64,000 nucleotides of DNA, taken from assembly GCF_035555955.1 (NCBI RefSeq), contig NZ_DATMGA010000045.1, forward strand, positions 1 through 64,000. The letters are read 5' to 3'. Position 1 is the first letter of the stretch; each line of letters begins with the position of its first letter. Below, in pieces: positions 32,870 through 42,398 of this stretch. The position numbers were made by a program, and so were the translations under genes. The DNA comes from Eoetvoesia sp035555955. Lineage in GTDB: Bacteria > Pseudomonadota > Gammaproteobacteria > Burkholderiales > Burkholderiaceae_B. Below the pieces are notes generated by a model, which worked only from the letters and a program-made list of their open reading frames with translations, ran no database searches and was not told the DNA's origin.

Positions 32870-35800
32870 TTATGCGCGTTTATGCGCTCCCAGGCCCGGG
32901 GCGTCGATGCTTATTTCCCTTTCTACGGCCAGTGCGTCAAGGGCCTGCTGCTGGTAGCTGCTGGCTTGCAGCAGACGGCCTGCCAGCAGCCGGGTACGTT
33001 CATCGCCAAGGATGTTGCTGAGATCAGCGCCGCTTGGTATTTCCAGTGCTTGGCCGGTAGGGATGGCTAACAGACGTCTAACCCAACTCATGACCAATGG
33101 CAGCCGTTCCAGCCGCTCTTGCGTGCGCCATTGTTCTAGTGCCTCGCTGTACTCATTGGCCTCCACTTGTGTCAGCAGGATCATGCGCAAATCCTGCTCG
33201 GACAGAGAACCGTTTTGAATCACCAGATCGCAGACCAGACCCGCCAGCCAATCCTCAGCTTCGCAGCAAGGGACGGCATCCAGCAGATAGTTAATGTAGG
33301 GTTTTGTCCTACGAGGAACTTCCACCAATCGGGTAGGCATCACATGCTGAGACGACTGTTCCTCGTCCATCACGATATCCATTAGCTTGCCAAAGCTATC
33401 CACCACGTCGTATTTGACGTTCTCTGGGGCGTAGCGGCGATTCATCTCGTCAAAAAACTTGCGGGCGCACTTGATCTTGGTTTTTTCGATTTCGCGCAGT
33501 TCCATCGTGGACATGGAACCCTTGGTTTCGGCAACGAAGTAGATGTGCTTGACCGTGCCTTCCTTGAAGCTGATCGCCCAGTCCGGGTTGTAGTCACCCA
33601 CGGGCGTGGGAATCAGGAAGCCGCGCGGCAGCTTGGCATAGACCACCACTTCATTGGCCGTATCCAGTTCTTTCACGAACTCACGCTCGATGTTCGAGTC
33701 GGTCAGCACGTAGTCGTAGATGTGCCGTTGCAGCTTGTTCCCGGCCTTACTGAAGTCCTGCTTGGTCTGCCCGGCGGTGAAGATGTCCAGATCGAACTTG
33801 TCCTCGACCGGGTCGTAGGCCAGATGCTCGATGATGACCGTCGCCTTCTGTTCGTTGATGAGCCGTGTGGCTTCGGCGATGAAACTTTCTGGGTTGGTCT
33901 TGAACTGCGCAAAAACCGCGACGTTAATACCCTTGAGGATTTCCGCCGCCGTGCGGCGAGTCAATTGAGTACCTTCGGCCAGCTTGCCGATCAGGTCGTA
34001 CTTGACCGCTGAATGAATCGACTGCTTGTTGTATTCGGTCTTTGTTTCGGAAACCTTGAAACCATCTCCACGCTTTAGCGCCTCGCCAGTCACCTCGTCG
34101 ATCTGTTCGCCGGCCTGGATGGTGTATTGCAGCGGGGTTACGCGCAGAGCCGCGTCCAGCTCCTTGATCGCCTTTTGCACCAGTTCGTCCGAATCGAAGT
34201 CGACGCTGTAGGCCGCCTTGCGGTTGATGCGGTTCCACAGCGCCTTGAACTCCTGCTTGTCGAAGTTGGCGTTGAGCGGATTCTTCTTCGGGCGGCGGTC
34301 GTCGCCGATGTCGGGCAACTGGCTTTCGCTGAAGACGCTATCCACAAGCGTGAACACTTGGTCGCCCAAGGGAGCGAGTTCATCCGGCAGCGCAGCCAGG
34401 GTGCCATCCTTCCTGGCCTGATGGTATTTCTCGGTGATGTTGCGCTTTTTGTCGACGTAGCCGTTCTGAATCAGGTAGAACTCGATGTCGGTCGCCTGAT
34501 CTTCTGTGACAGTCACTGAGCCGGTGGCCGTGGTCACCATCTTGCCAGTAAAGAATGCCTTGTCCGCCACGCGCGGACGTTCCGACAGCGACTCGCTGAT
34601 GTCCTTCTGCAGCGCGGTCACGAAATCTTTGTAGCTCTCGCTGGCCACTACCGTCAGCACGTTCACATCGTGCACCGTGGCCGGGTGATCCATCCGGTCA
34701 CCATTCTGATTGACCGACAGCCGCAAGCCACGCCCCACCTCCTGGCGGCGGGAGATGGTGTTGTCGCTGTGCTTGAGCGCGCAGATGACGAACACATTCG
34801 GGGTGTCCCAGCCTTCGCGCAACGCCGAGTGTGAGAAGATGAAACGCACCGGCTCAGCGAGCGACAGCAGGCGCTCTTTATCCTTCAGGATCAGGTCGTA
34901 GGCGTCCACGTCATCGGACAGCCCCGCGTTCTCGCCGCGCGCGGCAACCGCCGAATCCACCTGCCGCTTGCTCTTCTTGTCGATGGAGAAGTAGCCGCTG
35001 TGGGTCTTGTCCGCCGCGATGCCTTTCAGGTACTTGACGTAGGCCGTCTCGTCCAGGTCGAGCATCTCGTTCAGGTACTGCGTGTACTCCTCTTCAAAGA
35101 TGCGGGCGTATTCGCCTTTTTCGTCCGCCTGCGCGTAGTCGCGGTACTTGGCCACCTCGTCGATGAAGAACAGGGTCAGCACCTTCACGTCCTGCTGGAA
35201 CAGCACCTGCTCCTTGTCGAAATGCGCCTTGATGGCCTCCCGAATCTGGATACGGCGCAGCGCCGCCTCGGTCACGTCGCCGGTGGCGTCGCCGACCGTC
35301 AGCTCCACGCCATTGGTAAAGCTCAGAGTGTCGGTGTTGGCGTTGATGTCCGCCACCACGTAGTCGCGGTATTGATCCAGGCCATTTGAAAACTTCTCGG
35401 AAAACAGATTGTCGCCCTTGCTCAACTTGCGAACGACACGCTTGATATTACCGCCCGCCAACTTCTGCTCAAACTCGACGCGCGCCTCGGGTGGCTTCTT
35501 GCTCGAAATCTCGATGGATTGCAGGTATAGATAGCCCGCCGTGCCCGCCAGCCCCTTCACCGCGATGCCTCGCACGGCGATCTTCTTCACCAGCTTCTGG
35601 TTGTAGGCGTCCAGCGCATCCAGCCGGTGAATCTTGTTGTGGGTGGTCTTGTGGGTGGCCGAGTAGCGCAGCACCGCCAACGCCTTAAACTCTTCCAGCG
35701 ATTTCAGCGTGGCTGCACCTTCCATCTTCTGCGGTTCATCCAGAATCAGGATGGGGCGGTTGGCGCTAATGATGTCGATTGGTTTACGTGATTGGAAATC

Positions 35801-36493
35801 ATCCAAGCCGACCATTTCAGTCTCGCCTTTGGCATTCACCCTTGGCGTTCCGTATATGCGGCGAGCGTCTGCCCCTCGTGAGGCGAAAGCCTGCACGTTG
35901 ATCACCATCACGTTGATGCCCGCGTCCGAGGAGAAGCTCTCCAGGTGGTGCAGTTGCTTGGAGTTGTAGATGAAGAAGCGCGCCTTCTTGTGGTACGTCT
36001 CCAGGAAGTGCTCGGCGGTGATATCCAGCGACTTGGCCACGCCCTCGCGGATGGCGATGCTGGGCACGACGATGATGAACTTGCTCCAGCCGTACAGCTT
36101 GTTCAGCTCGAAGATCGTCTTGATGTAGCAGTAGGTCTTGCCCGTGCCGGTTTCCATCTCGATGTCGAGATTGATCTTGGCAACCTTGGTCTTGACCAAG
36201 GCATCCGACAGCGGCAGGTTCTGCCCCCGCTGCACGGCGTGGATGTTATCCAGCAGGGTCGATTCCGACAGGGTGAGGTCGGCATTGCGGAAAGCCGCCT
36301 CCTGCTCTGCCGCTGCATCCGGCGCGGCCTCCAGCGCCAATGCCCCTTGTGGGTGGGCCGGCGCCGCCTTACGGGTACCGGGATCAAGGCGATAGCGAAT
36401 GCCGCCGTGATGCGGCACCTGCCCCTTGAAGCAATCCACCACCGCCTGCACGGCGGCGGTCTGGTAGGCCTGGGTCTTGAATTTCAACTTCAT
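32870..36493 (-). CDS. Type III restriction enzyme Res subunit with C-terminal extension
   Basis: The 1207-residue product has an SF2 helicase core with ETGTGKT (114-120) and DEPQ (252-255). Helicase motif VI lies in a QEVGRGLRL segment, and the C-terminal nuclease site is PD (970-971) ... E989-T-K991, the PD-(D/E)XK pattern of type III Res. Standard Res proteins end soon after the nuclease region. Here about 160 further residues follow (about 1045-1207) with no motif I recognise. The ATG overlaps the DUF1016 stop by 4 bp (36490-36493). An Ala/Pro/Glu-rich insert lies at about 40-70. Confidence 0.93.
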   Translation of the reverse strand: MKLKFKTQAYQTAAVQAVVDCFKGQVPHHGGIRYRLDPGTRKAAPAHPQGALALEAAPDAAAEQEAAFRNADLTLSESTLLDNIHAVQRGQNLPLSDALVKTKVAKINLDIEMETGTGKTYCYIKTIFELNKLYGWSKFIIVVPSIAIREGVAKSLDITAEHFLETYHKKARFFIYNSKQLHHLESFSSDAGINVMVINVQAFASRGADARRIYGTPRVNAKGETEMVGLDDFQSRKPIDIISANRPILILDEPQKMEGAATLKSLEEFKALAVLRYSATHKTTHNKIHRLDALDAYNQKLVKKIAVRGIAVKGLAGTAGYLYLQSIEISSKKPPEARVEFEQKLAGGNIKRVVRKLSKGDNLFSEKFSNGLDQYRDYVVADINANTDTLSFTNGVELTVGDATGDVTEAALRRIQIREAIKAHFDKEQVLFQQDVKVLTLFFIDEVAKYRDYAQADEKGEYARIFEEEYTQYLNEMLDLDETAYVKYLKGIAADKTHSGYFSIDKKSKRQVDSAVAARGENAGLSDDVDAYDLILKDKERLLSLAEPVRFIFSHSALREGWDTPNVFVICALKHSDNTISRRQEVGRGLRLSVNQNGDRMDHPATVHDVNVLTVVASESYKDFVTALQKDISESLSERPRVADKAFFTGKMVTTATGSVTVTEDQATDIEFYLIQNGYVDKKRNITEKYHQARKDGTLAALPDELAPLGDQVFTLVDSVFSESQLPDIGDDRRPKKNPLNANFDKQEFKALWNRINRKAAYSVDFDSDELVQKAIKELDAALRVTPLQYTIQAGEQIDEVTGEALKRGDGFKVSETKTEYNKQSIHSAVKYDLIGKLAEGTQLTRRTAAEILKGINVAVFAQFKTNPESFIAEATRLINEQKATVIIEHLAYDPVEDKFDLDIFTAGQTKQDFSKAGNKLQRHIYDYVLTDSNIEREFVKELDTANEVVVYAKLPRGFLIPTPVGDYNPDWAISFKEGTVKHIYFVAETKGSMSTMELREIEKTKIKCARKFFDEMNRRYAPENVKYDVVDSFGKLMDIVMDEEQSSQHVMPTRLVEVPRRTKPYINYLLDAVPCCEAEDWLAGLVCDLVIQNGSLSEQDLRMILLTQVEANEYSEALEQWRTQERLERLPLVMSWVRRLLAIPTGQALEIPSGADLSNILGDERTRLLAGRLLQASSYQQQALDALAVEREISIDAPGLGAHKRA

Positions 36494-37545
36494 GCCTGCG
36501 CCTCCCCAGGCGCATCATCCGCCTCCCGCAATTCACTCTCGATGTCCTCGATACGAGGCAAGTCTGTTTGCAGTTCCTTGGGCAAGGCCTGCACCAGTTG
36601 ATACTCTGCAACGCCGATGGGCTTGTTCATGTCGCGCAAGGCGTACTCAGCCACCACCTTGTCACGGTTTTTGCACAGCAACAGGCCTAGGCTGGGGTTG
36701 TCGCTGGGGTGCCTGAGCTGGCTGTCCACCGCGCTGAGGTAGAAATTGAGCTTGCCCGCGTACTCGGGCTGGAACTCCCCGGCCTTCAACTCCACCACCA
36801 CATAGCAGCGCAACTTCAGGTGATAGAACAACAGGTCGATGTAGAAATCCTTGTCGCCCACTTCCACATGCACCTGCCGTCCGACGAAGGCAAAGCCCGC
36901 ACCCAGTTCCATCAGAAACTGGGTGACGTGCTTGACCAGCGCATCCTCGATGGCACGTTCCTGCGCCTCCTTGCCCAGACCGAGAAAGTCCAGGCGGTAC
37001 GGGTCTTTCAGTGACTCGCGGGCCAGATCCGACTGCGGCCGGGGCAGGTGCTGGCTGAAGTTGGTGATGGCCGCGCCTGTACGCTGGCGCAAGCCGGATT
37101 CGATCTGGATCACCAGCACGTTGCGCGACCAGCCGTTCTCCAGCGCCTGCGTGGCGTACCATTGCCGCTCCTCGGTAGTCTGAAGCTTGTCCAGCAGGGC
37201 CAACTGGTGATACCAAGGCAATTGTGCAAGCACCGCTTGCACAAATTCGCCATCGGGCCAGGCCTCGGCAAAGGCCCGCATGTACTTGAGGTTGCGCGGG
37301 GAGAAGCCTTTCATGTCCGGGAAGGCATTGCGCAGATCGCGGGCCAGCCTGTCCACCACCTTGCTGCCCCACCCCTGGCGAGCCTGACGCGCCAGAATGT
37401 CCTGACCGATCTGCCAGTACAGCAACACCAGCTCGCGATTGACCGCAAGGGTGGCGCGTTGCTGCGCGGCATGGATGCGCTGCTTGAGTTCAGCCAGCCA
37501 GTCGGCATATCCGATGGGGCTGGCAGTCAATTCTTCTTTGCTCAT
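36490..37545 (-). CDS. DUF1016/YhcG family PD-(D/E)XK nuclease
   Basis: The 351-residue product has the two-domain layout of the family. An N-terminal helical domain (about 10-150) contains LLYWQIGQDI and GFSPRNLKYMRAFAEAWP. A C-terminal nuclease domain has Asp237 in DFYIDLLFY and Glu252-x-Lys254 in VVELK, followed by GKLNFYLSAVD. YhcG-like proteins are predicted nucleases often found in defence loci. It sits between mod and res, starting 10 bp after the methylase stop, which is unusual for a type III locus. A GAGGGGG ribosome-binding site precedes the ATG. Confidence 0.9.
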   Translation of the reverse strand: MSKEELTASPIGYADWLAELKQRIHAAQQRATLAVNRELVLLYWQIGQDILARQARQGWGSKVVDRLARDLRNAFPDMKGFSPRNLKYMRAFAEAWPDGEFVQAVLAQLPWYHQLALLDKLQTTEERQWYATQALENGWSRNVLVIQIESGLRQRTGAAITNFSQHLPRPQSDLARESLKDPYRLDFLGLGKEAQERAIEDALVKHVTQFLMELGAGFAFVGRQVHVEVGDKDFYIDLLFYHLKLRCYVVVELKAGEFQPEYAGKLNFYLSAVDSQLRHPSDNPSLGLLLCKNRDKVVAEYALRDMNKPIGVAEYQLVQALPKELQTDLPRIEDIESELREADDAPGEAQA

Positions 37546-37555
37546 GTGCGCCCCC

Positions 37556-39433
37556 TCAAATGCTCTTCACTTCGGTGGATGGCGACAAGAGCTTGAAGAT
37601 CTGCTCCACGTTGATCTTGACGGCGCTGTCCTTGAACCCCGCATCGCGGAACACCACGCGCAGCGGCTTGTGCGTGGCCAGTTCTTTGACGAAGGCTTCA
37701 TCCACGCCGCCGTGCGCGTCAAAGCAGGCGGCGAGCGCATTGCCGTCCACGAAGAACACATCCTTGCCCTGGATGGACTTCTTCTCGATGGGCAGGGCGA
37801 GGTCAACGCCCCAGTCCAGCATCACCTGGAACAGCAGGTCTTCCGCCGTGCGGTCGGGCTTGATGTTGTCCACGAACAGGTCGAGGTTGGCTTTGTCCAG
37901 CGCGTCTGGGGAGTAATACACATCGGCCATGTTGGATGTGTCGATCTTGAGGACGCGAAAGCCAAGGTCAAGTTGCCGGGACGTATCGCTTTCACCCAGT
38001 TCTTTGGCCACATTGCGTATCCGTCGCTGCCCCATTTCAAAGATCGAGGCCATGCCGGGCTCAGGCTTTGGAAGCGGTTCGGCAATCTGCACACCAATGA
38101 AGCGTCGGTTGCCGCCATCCTCGGCGTTCTGCTTCAATACGGCATGGGCCGTAGTGGCGCTGCCGCTGAAGAAATCCAGCACGATGTCGCCGTCGTTCGG
38201 CTTGCCAGCTAGTTGCAGTATGCGTTGTAACAGCTCTACCGGTTTAACGGAGTTCAGCACGTTTTCCGTGTACTCGAATTGCACGTACTTGAGAAGAGTT
38301 TTCTTGGCGTCCTGGGTATGCCCTACTTCTTCGTAGGGCCAGAGTGTTTGTGGCACCCGCCCCTGCTGCACTTCGGAAAGGAAACGCTTGAGTCTTGGCA
38401 TGTTGTCACCGTCAGCCCCCCACCAAATACGATTGTCGCGGTTGAGATTGTCAAATGTTGATTGGCTAATTGACCAATACCTACCCCGAGGTGGGCCTTG
38501 AATAACGCGCCCTGATGGACAAGTCACCGGGTAGAGCCCTGCGTCATAGCGATTCCTCGCTGCTAGATCACTGGACGTCCAAGGGCCACGCGGATCGTTG
38601 TCTGGGTTCTTGTAGCGAGCAATCATTTCCTCAGTTTGCGGCAGCAGTTGAGGCAACCACGATTCGCCTTGCTTCGCATATACTAAAATATAGTCATGAT
38701 CCTCGGAGAACCAGCGGGCACTATTCTTCGGAGAAAATACTTTTTGCCAAATAATCTGTGCAACAAAGTTCTTCTCGCCGAATACCTCGCTGCATGCCTT
38801 GCGCAGGTTATCGACTTCATTGTCGTCAATTGAGATGAAGACGACCCCATCGTCTTTGAGCAAGTTCCTTGCAAGCCGTAGGCGCACATAGATCATGCTC
38901 AACCAGTCCGAATGGAAGCGACCATTGGCCTCCGTATTGGCGACCAAGCGACCACCTTGCTCATCGACCTGGTTGGATTCGATCAAATAGCTTTCGGAAT
39001 CCTCGCTGAAGTCATCGTCGTAGATGAAGTCTCGGCCCGTGTTGTACGGCGGGTCGATATAAATCAGCTTCACCTTGCCCAGGTACGTCTCCTGCAACAG
39101 CTTCAATGCATCCAGGTTGTCGCCTTCGATGAACAGGTTCTTCGTGGTATCGAAGTCCACGCTCTCTTCACGGCAAGGCCGCAACGTCTTGGCAATCGGC
39201 GCATTGGCCGTTAGCAGCGCCTCACGCTTGCCCGGCCAGTTGAGGTGATATCGCTCCTGCGGCCCTTCCACCAACGAAGCCGAAAGCTCCTGCCGCAACT
39301 GGTCGAAATCCACCGCCAGCTTCACACTGCCGTCCTCGCATCGCGCCTCGGTCACGCAGCCGGGGAACAGATCGCGGATGCGCGCGATGTTGTCTTCGGT
39401 CAGGTTGGGCGAGTGCATTTTCAATTTTTCCAT
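37556..39433 (-). CDS. Type III-like adenine-specific DNA methyltransferase (Mod)
   Basis: The 625-residue product has the beta-class order: catalytic DPPYNTG (127-133) first, then the SAM-binding DFFSGSATTAHA at about 420-431. The long central region (about 200-400) should hold the target-recognition domain. Length and motif order fit type III Mod subunits, and the Res gene lies two genes downstream. It would methylate N6 of adenine at an asymmetric site, protecting the host and forming the complex with Res. ATGs at 39451 and 39418 are alternative starts. It lies 32 bp after the RloC-like gene. Confidence 0.92.
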   Translation of the reverse strand: MEKLKMHSPNLTEDNIARIRDLFPGCVTEARCEDGSVKLAVDFDQLRQELSASLVEGPQERYHLNWPGKREALLTANAPIAKTLRPCREESVDFDTTKNLFIEGDNLDALKLLQETYLGKVKLIYIDPPYNTGRDFIYDDDFSEDSESYLIESNQVDEQGGRLVANTEANGRFHSDWLSMIYVRLRLARNLLKDDGVVFISIDDNEVDNLRKACSEVFGEKNFVAQIIWQKVFSPKNSARWFSEDHDYILVYAKQGESWLPQLLPQTEEMIARYKNPDNDPRGPWTSSDLAARNRYDAGLYPVTCPSGRVIQGPPRGRYWSISQSTFDNLNRDNRIWWGADGDNMPRLKRFLSEVQQGRVPQTLWPYEEVGHTQDAKKTLLKYVQFEYTENVLNSVKPVELLQRILQLAGKPNDGDIVLDFFSGSATTAHAVLKQNAEDGGNRRFIGVQIAEPLPKPEPGMASIFEMGQRRIRNVAKELGESDTSRQLDLGFRVLKIDTSNMADVYYSPDALDKANLDLFVDNIKPDRTAEDLLFQVMLDWGVDLALPIEKKSIQGKDVFFVDGNALAACFDAHGGVDEAFVKELATHKPLRVVFRDAGFKDSAVKINVEQIFKLLSPSTEVKSI

Positions 39434-39465
39434 CGTATTCTCTATGTACAATTCTTAATACTGTT

Positions 39466-41667
39466 TCACGCGACCACCATACGGGCCTCGTAATGCTGCT
39501 GGAAACCCGCCTCGTCGAACACGGCTTTAAATTTTTCCAAGTAATACGCGAGATCATAGTCTGCGTAGTCCATGACGCTGAAGTTGATACCGTCCTTATG
39601 CGACCCTCTATCTAGGAATCGAGCCAACGCCACGAATCGGTTGTCTTGCTGCTCCAGCTTTCCTAAAGCCGCTTTGAATTCTTCGTCCTTGTTGTTGAAC
39701 GAGAAGAAGTGCTCAAGGATGCAGCGCATGGTGTTCGGCACAACATGGGCTGGCAATTGCTGATCTCTCGCCTCACGGAGGATGAACCAAAGGGCGTCAT
39801 AATCGTTCATCAGCTCACTCGCCTTCATCGAACTGACTTGGGTGTGCGAATTCTTGGTCACTCTGAATAGCTGGCACTTTCCGTTCTTATCGGTCGCACT
39901 AAGCTGCTTCATCAGCTCGTGCAAGAAGAATAGGTTATGGGTCAGCACAATGACTTGGCGAACCTTTTGGCCGCCAGCTGGTGCGATCAATTCCTTGCAA
40001 ATTACAGCTGCGATGTCAAAGACGTAGTTGACCGAAAGACTGGAAATTGGATCATCTATAACAACAATGGTCTTGTCCAGTTGGAACGTCTCGCCTTCTT
40101 TCACTGATCCCTTCAGCAGTTCCATGTAGTAGAGAAAGGAAATCAGGGTCTTCTCCCCCTCGCTCAATGACTTCAATTCGCCACTATTTTTCCCCTGCCG
40201 ATTTAGACAATACAGGCTTTCTTGCTCTGACTTTCTGGCGATTGAAAAAGCGGAAATCCCCATGTTGGAAAGCCGCTGATTGATAGCAACCATCGCCGCA
40301 TCCACGCCAGTCTGCTTTCGGCGAAGCTCGGCCAGCGTTACGTTGAGCGATCCTAACTTTGTCGCCAGCCCACTGTCCTCTTTGTCATATCCAGCCTTCT
40401 GGTCGAGAAGCGGCGCGGTCATGGCGTCGTATGTAGAAAAGGCTGCGGCTCTGTCTCGGCGAAGGACCTTCCAGAATTCGGCCTTGATACGGCGTTTTTC
40501 CGCATCACGATCAGAGATGCGCTGATTGAATCCCGAGATTCGCTGGTTGATTACGGCGAGCTTATCCAGCAAGTCACTCAGGCAGGATTCGGCAATGTTG
40601 GCAGGCTCGCTCGGTTTTTCAATTTTCGCTTTCATTGCGATCAGATTGGTCTGCAAGACCAACTTGAGCGCAGACCATGCGCCTGCTAGCCCAGCATCTT
40701 CCTTGGCAAACGGGTCTTGCAGTGCTTGATCGACCGAAGCCTCTAATGCAGAAATCGCCGCCTCATATCGCTGGGCGAGGCTTTGGATATGATCAATTTT
40801 TGCTTGCCTGTCGCCATCCAAAAGTTTGGAAAGTTCGGCGAGCAAATCATGCGGCATTGCCTGCTGGCAAAAAGGGCACTCCGGGTCATGCGCAAACTCC
40901 CGTCCTTTGTTAACCCAGTCGCTGTTCCCCCACTTCTCGATGAGTGGAGCCAACCTGCTTTGTCCAGATACAACGATGCGCTCCTGCCAGATCGCGTCAA
41001 GCTCTATCTCCTGGAATCCCGGTTCGCGCAAACTTAGCTTGGACTTCTGGGGTTCGGCCCCTGATACTTCTGCCAATCGTTTCTTTAAATTTTCAATCGT
41101 ATCCAGCTCTTCGTCTTCGGCAACCTGAATAGCCTTCAGCGCGTCAAAGAAATTCTGTCGATTATTTCCATAGCCCTGTATCAACGGCTGAAGTTCTCCG
41201 CCGCTATGAGCGGCATGAGCTTTCCAAACCTCGGCTAGGGCCGTATTTTTCGCAGCAGTCAATGAGTTCGTCGCCGATGCAGTTAGCCCCTTTAACTCTT
41301 CACGTCGTGCTTCAGCAGCGGCAATCTCTGGCGTTATTTCTTCAATTTTCTTTTGCGACTGTGTATCGAGTTCACCCAAGGTGAAGATGCCTGGCATTCC
41401 AGCTACGCCACCAATCACGCGATCAACGAAGTCACTGTTATAAACCACCGGGCGATACGATCCCTGACCCGAAATCTCAACAGAGCAATGAGCGAAAGCT
41501 GGATTTTTCTCGCCCCAGCCATGAATTACTTCGCCAATGGACGACTTGCCGGCGCCATTCAGACCGTAGAAGAGCACGGGCTTCTGGGTGCTCGTATCGA
41601 GCTCGATTTCGACCGCTTTGGTCGGATGAAAGCTCTTGTAGTTGGAAATCGAAATCTTCTTTAGCAT
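39466..41667 (-). CDS. RloC/PrrC-like anticodon nuclease with ABC ATPase and zinc hook
   Basis: The 733-residue product belongs to the AAA_13/COG4694 group. Visible parts are Walker A GLNGAGKS (35-42), a coiled coil with a Rad50-like zinc hook CPFC (Cys264, Cys267), a second coiled coil, the ABC signature LSEGEKT (501-507), Walker B VVIDDP (Asp538, Asp539) and the H-loop His577. The C-terminal region holds Arg648-x3-Glu652 and His690 in GSH, matching the R-x3-E ... H triad of PrrC and RloC, which cut tRNA in the anticodon loop. RloC is thought to act as a back-up suicide device when restriction fails. The ATG at 41667 has GGGA upstream. It lies between DUF4391 and mod. Confidence 0.85.
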   Translation of the reverse strand: MLKKISISNYKSFHPTKAVEIELDTSTQKPVLFYGLNGAGKSSIGEVIHGWGEKNPAFAHCSVEISGQGSYRPVVYNSDFVDRVIGGVAGMPGIFTLGELDTQSQKKIEEITPEIAAAEARREELKGLTASATNSLTAAKNTALAEVWKAHAAHSGGELQPLIQGYGNNRQNFFDALKAIQVAEDEELDTIENLKKRLAEVSGAEPQKSKLSLREPGFQEIELDAIWQERIVVSGQSRLAPLIEKWGNSDWVNKGREFAHDPECPFCQQAMPHDLLAELSKLLDGDRQAKIDHIQSLAQRYEAAISALEASVDQALQDPFAKEDAGLAGAWSALKLVLQTNLIAMKAKIEKPSEPANIAESCLSDLLDKLAVINQRISGFNQRISDRDAEKRRIKAEFWKVLRRDRAAAFSTYDAMTAPLLDQKAGYDKEDSGLATKLGSLNVTLAELRRKQTGVDAAMVAINQRLSNMGISAFSIARKSEQESLYCLNRQGKNSGELKSLSEGEKTLISFLYYMELLKGSVKEGETFQLDKTIVVIDDPISSLSVNYVFDIAAVICKELIAPAGGQKVRQVIVLTHNLFFLHELMKQLSATDKNGKCQLFRVTKNSHTQVSSMKASELMNDYDALWFILREARDQQLPAHVVPNTMRCILEHFFSFNNKDEEFKAALGKLEQQDNRFVALARFLDRGSHKDGINFSVMDYADYDLAYYLEKFKAVFDEAGFQQHYEARMVVA

Positions 41668-41708
41668 CGTCGTCCCAAGATATTTCAAATCACATAGCTC
41701 AAATTTTT

Positions 41709-42398
41709 TCAGCGGTTAAATACTTCAGTCTCGTTCTTCAAAGCACGCAAGGCCGCATTGATCTCCACCTTGCGGTTGAACTGCTTTTCCTTCGCCAGTC
41801 GCGCTGCTGTTTTATCCAGTTCACGCTGCTTGGCCTGCACCTGCTCCACGCGCGCCACCAGTTCGGTCAGCGTTTCCTGCGGGCGCACGGATAGAGGGAT
41901 CAGGCGGTGCAGCAACTGCTCGTACAAGCCGCCCAGGTGCAGCGCTACGGGCATGGTTGTCCGCGGGCTGCCGACCGGCAGCCAGTCGGTCGCAAAGTAG
42001 TCCGATATCACCCAGCGGTTCGCATCGGACTCGTTCAGGCGTTTGTAGGCGGCGATGACCTGAGTCCTGCCCTCGAAGGCCAGCTCGAACACGATGGGGA
42101 ACGGAATGGCCCCGTCAATACAACGCAACACGTCACGATGCAGTTCCGGCGTCTTGAGCTGAAGACTGAAAACCTGAATTTCTGGTACGCGGGGTCGAGC
42201 AGGCAGGTGAATCGTTTCCGGCGCGAGCTTGAACGCCCAGACGATCTGCTCGACTTGCTTGACGAACAGGTCCTTGAGGCGGGTGGTCGCGCTACTGTGC
42301 TCGTATACCTTGCTCTTGGGCAGCGTGCGGCCAAAAGCGGCCTGCGCCGGGTAGGCGATAAAGGCCGGATGTTGGTGCGCGAAGTCTGGCTGGCTCAT
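41709..42398 (-). CDS. DUF4391 family protein
   Basis: The 229-residue product has an N-terminal alpha/beta part (FAHQHPAFIAYPAQAAFGRTLPKSKVYEHS), a middle containing IVWAFKLAPETIHLPA and VQVFSLQLK-like strands, and a charged C-terminal helix (LVARVEQVQAKQRELDKTAARL). I assign DUF4391 from memory of these proteins sitting beside SNF2-type helicases. Function is unknown; an adaptor or target-recognition partner of the helicase is possible. Its ATG overlaps the helicase stop by 4 bp (42395-42398), so the two are probably made together. Confidence 0.75.
   Translation of the reverse strand: MSQPDFAHQHPAFIAYPAQAAFGRTLPKSKVYEHSSATTRLKDLFVKQVEQIVWAFKLAPETIHLPARPRVPEIQVFSLQLKTPELHRDVLRCIDGAIPFPIVFELAFEGRTQVIAAYKRLNESDANRWVISDYFATDWLPVGSPRTTMPVALHLGGLYEQLLHRLIPLSVRPQETLTELVARVEQVQAKQRELDKTAARLAKEKQFNRKVEINAALRALKNETEVFNR

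Noticed and set aside
39466..41667. Assigning the ATPase as Rad50/SbcC because of the CPFC zinc hook
   Set aside because: The protein is too short for Rad50, has no Mre11/SbcD neighbour, and carries the R-x3-E ... H pattern of anticodon nucleases.
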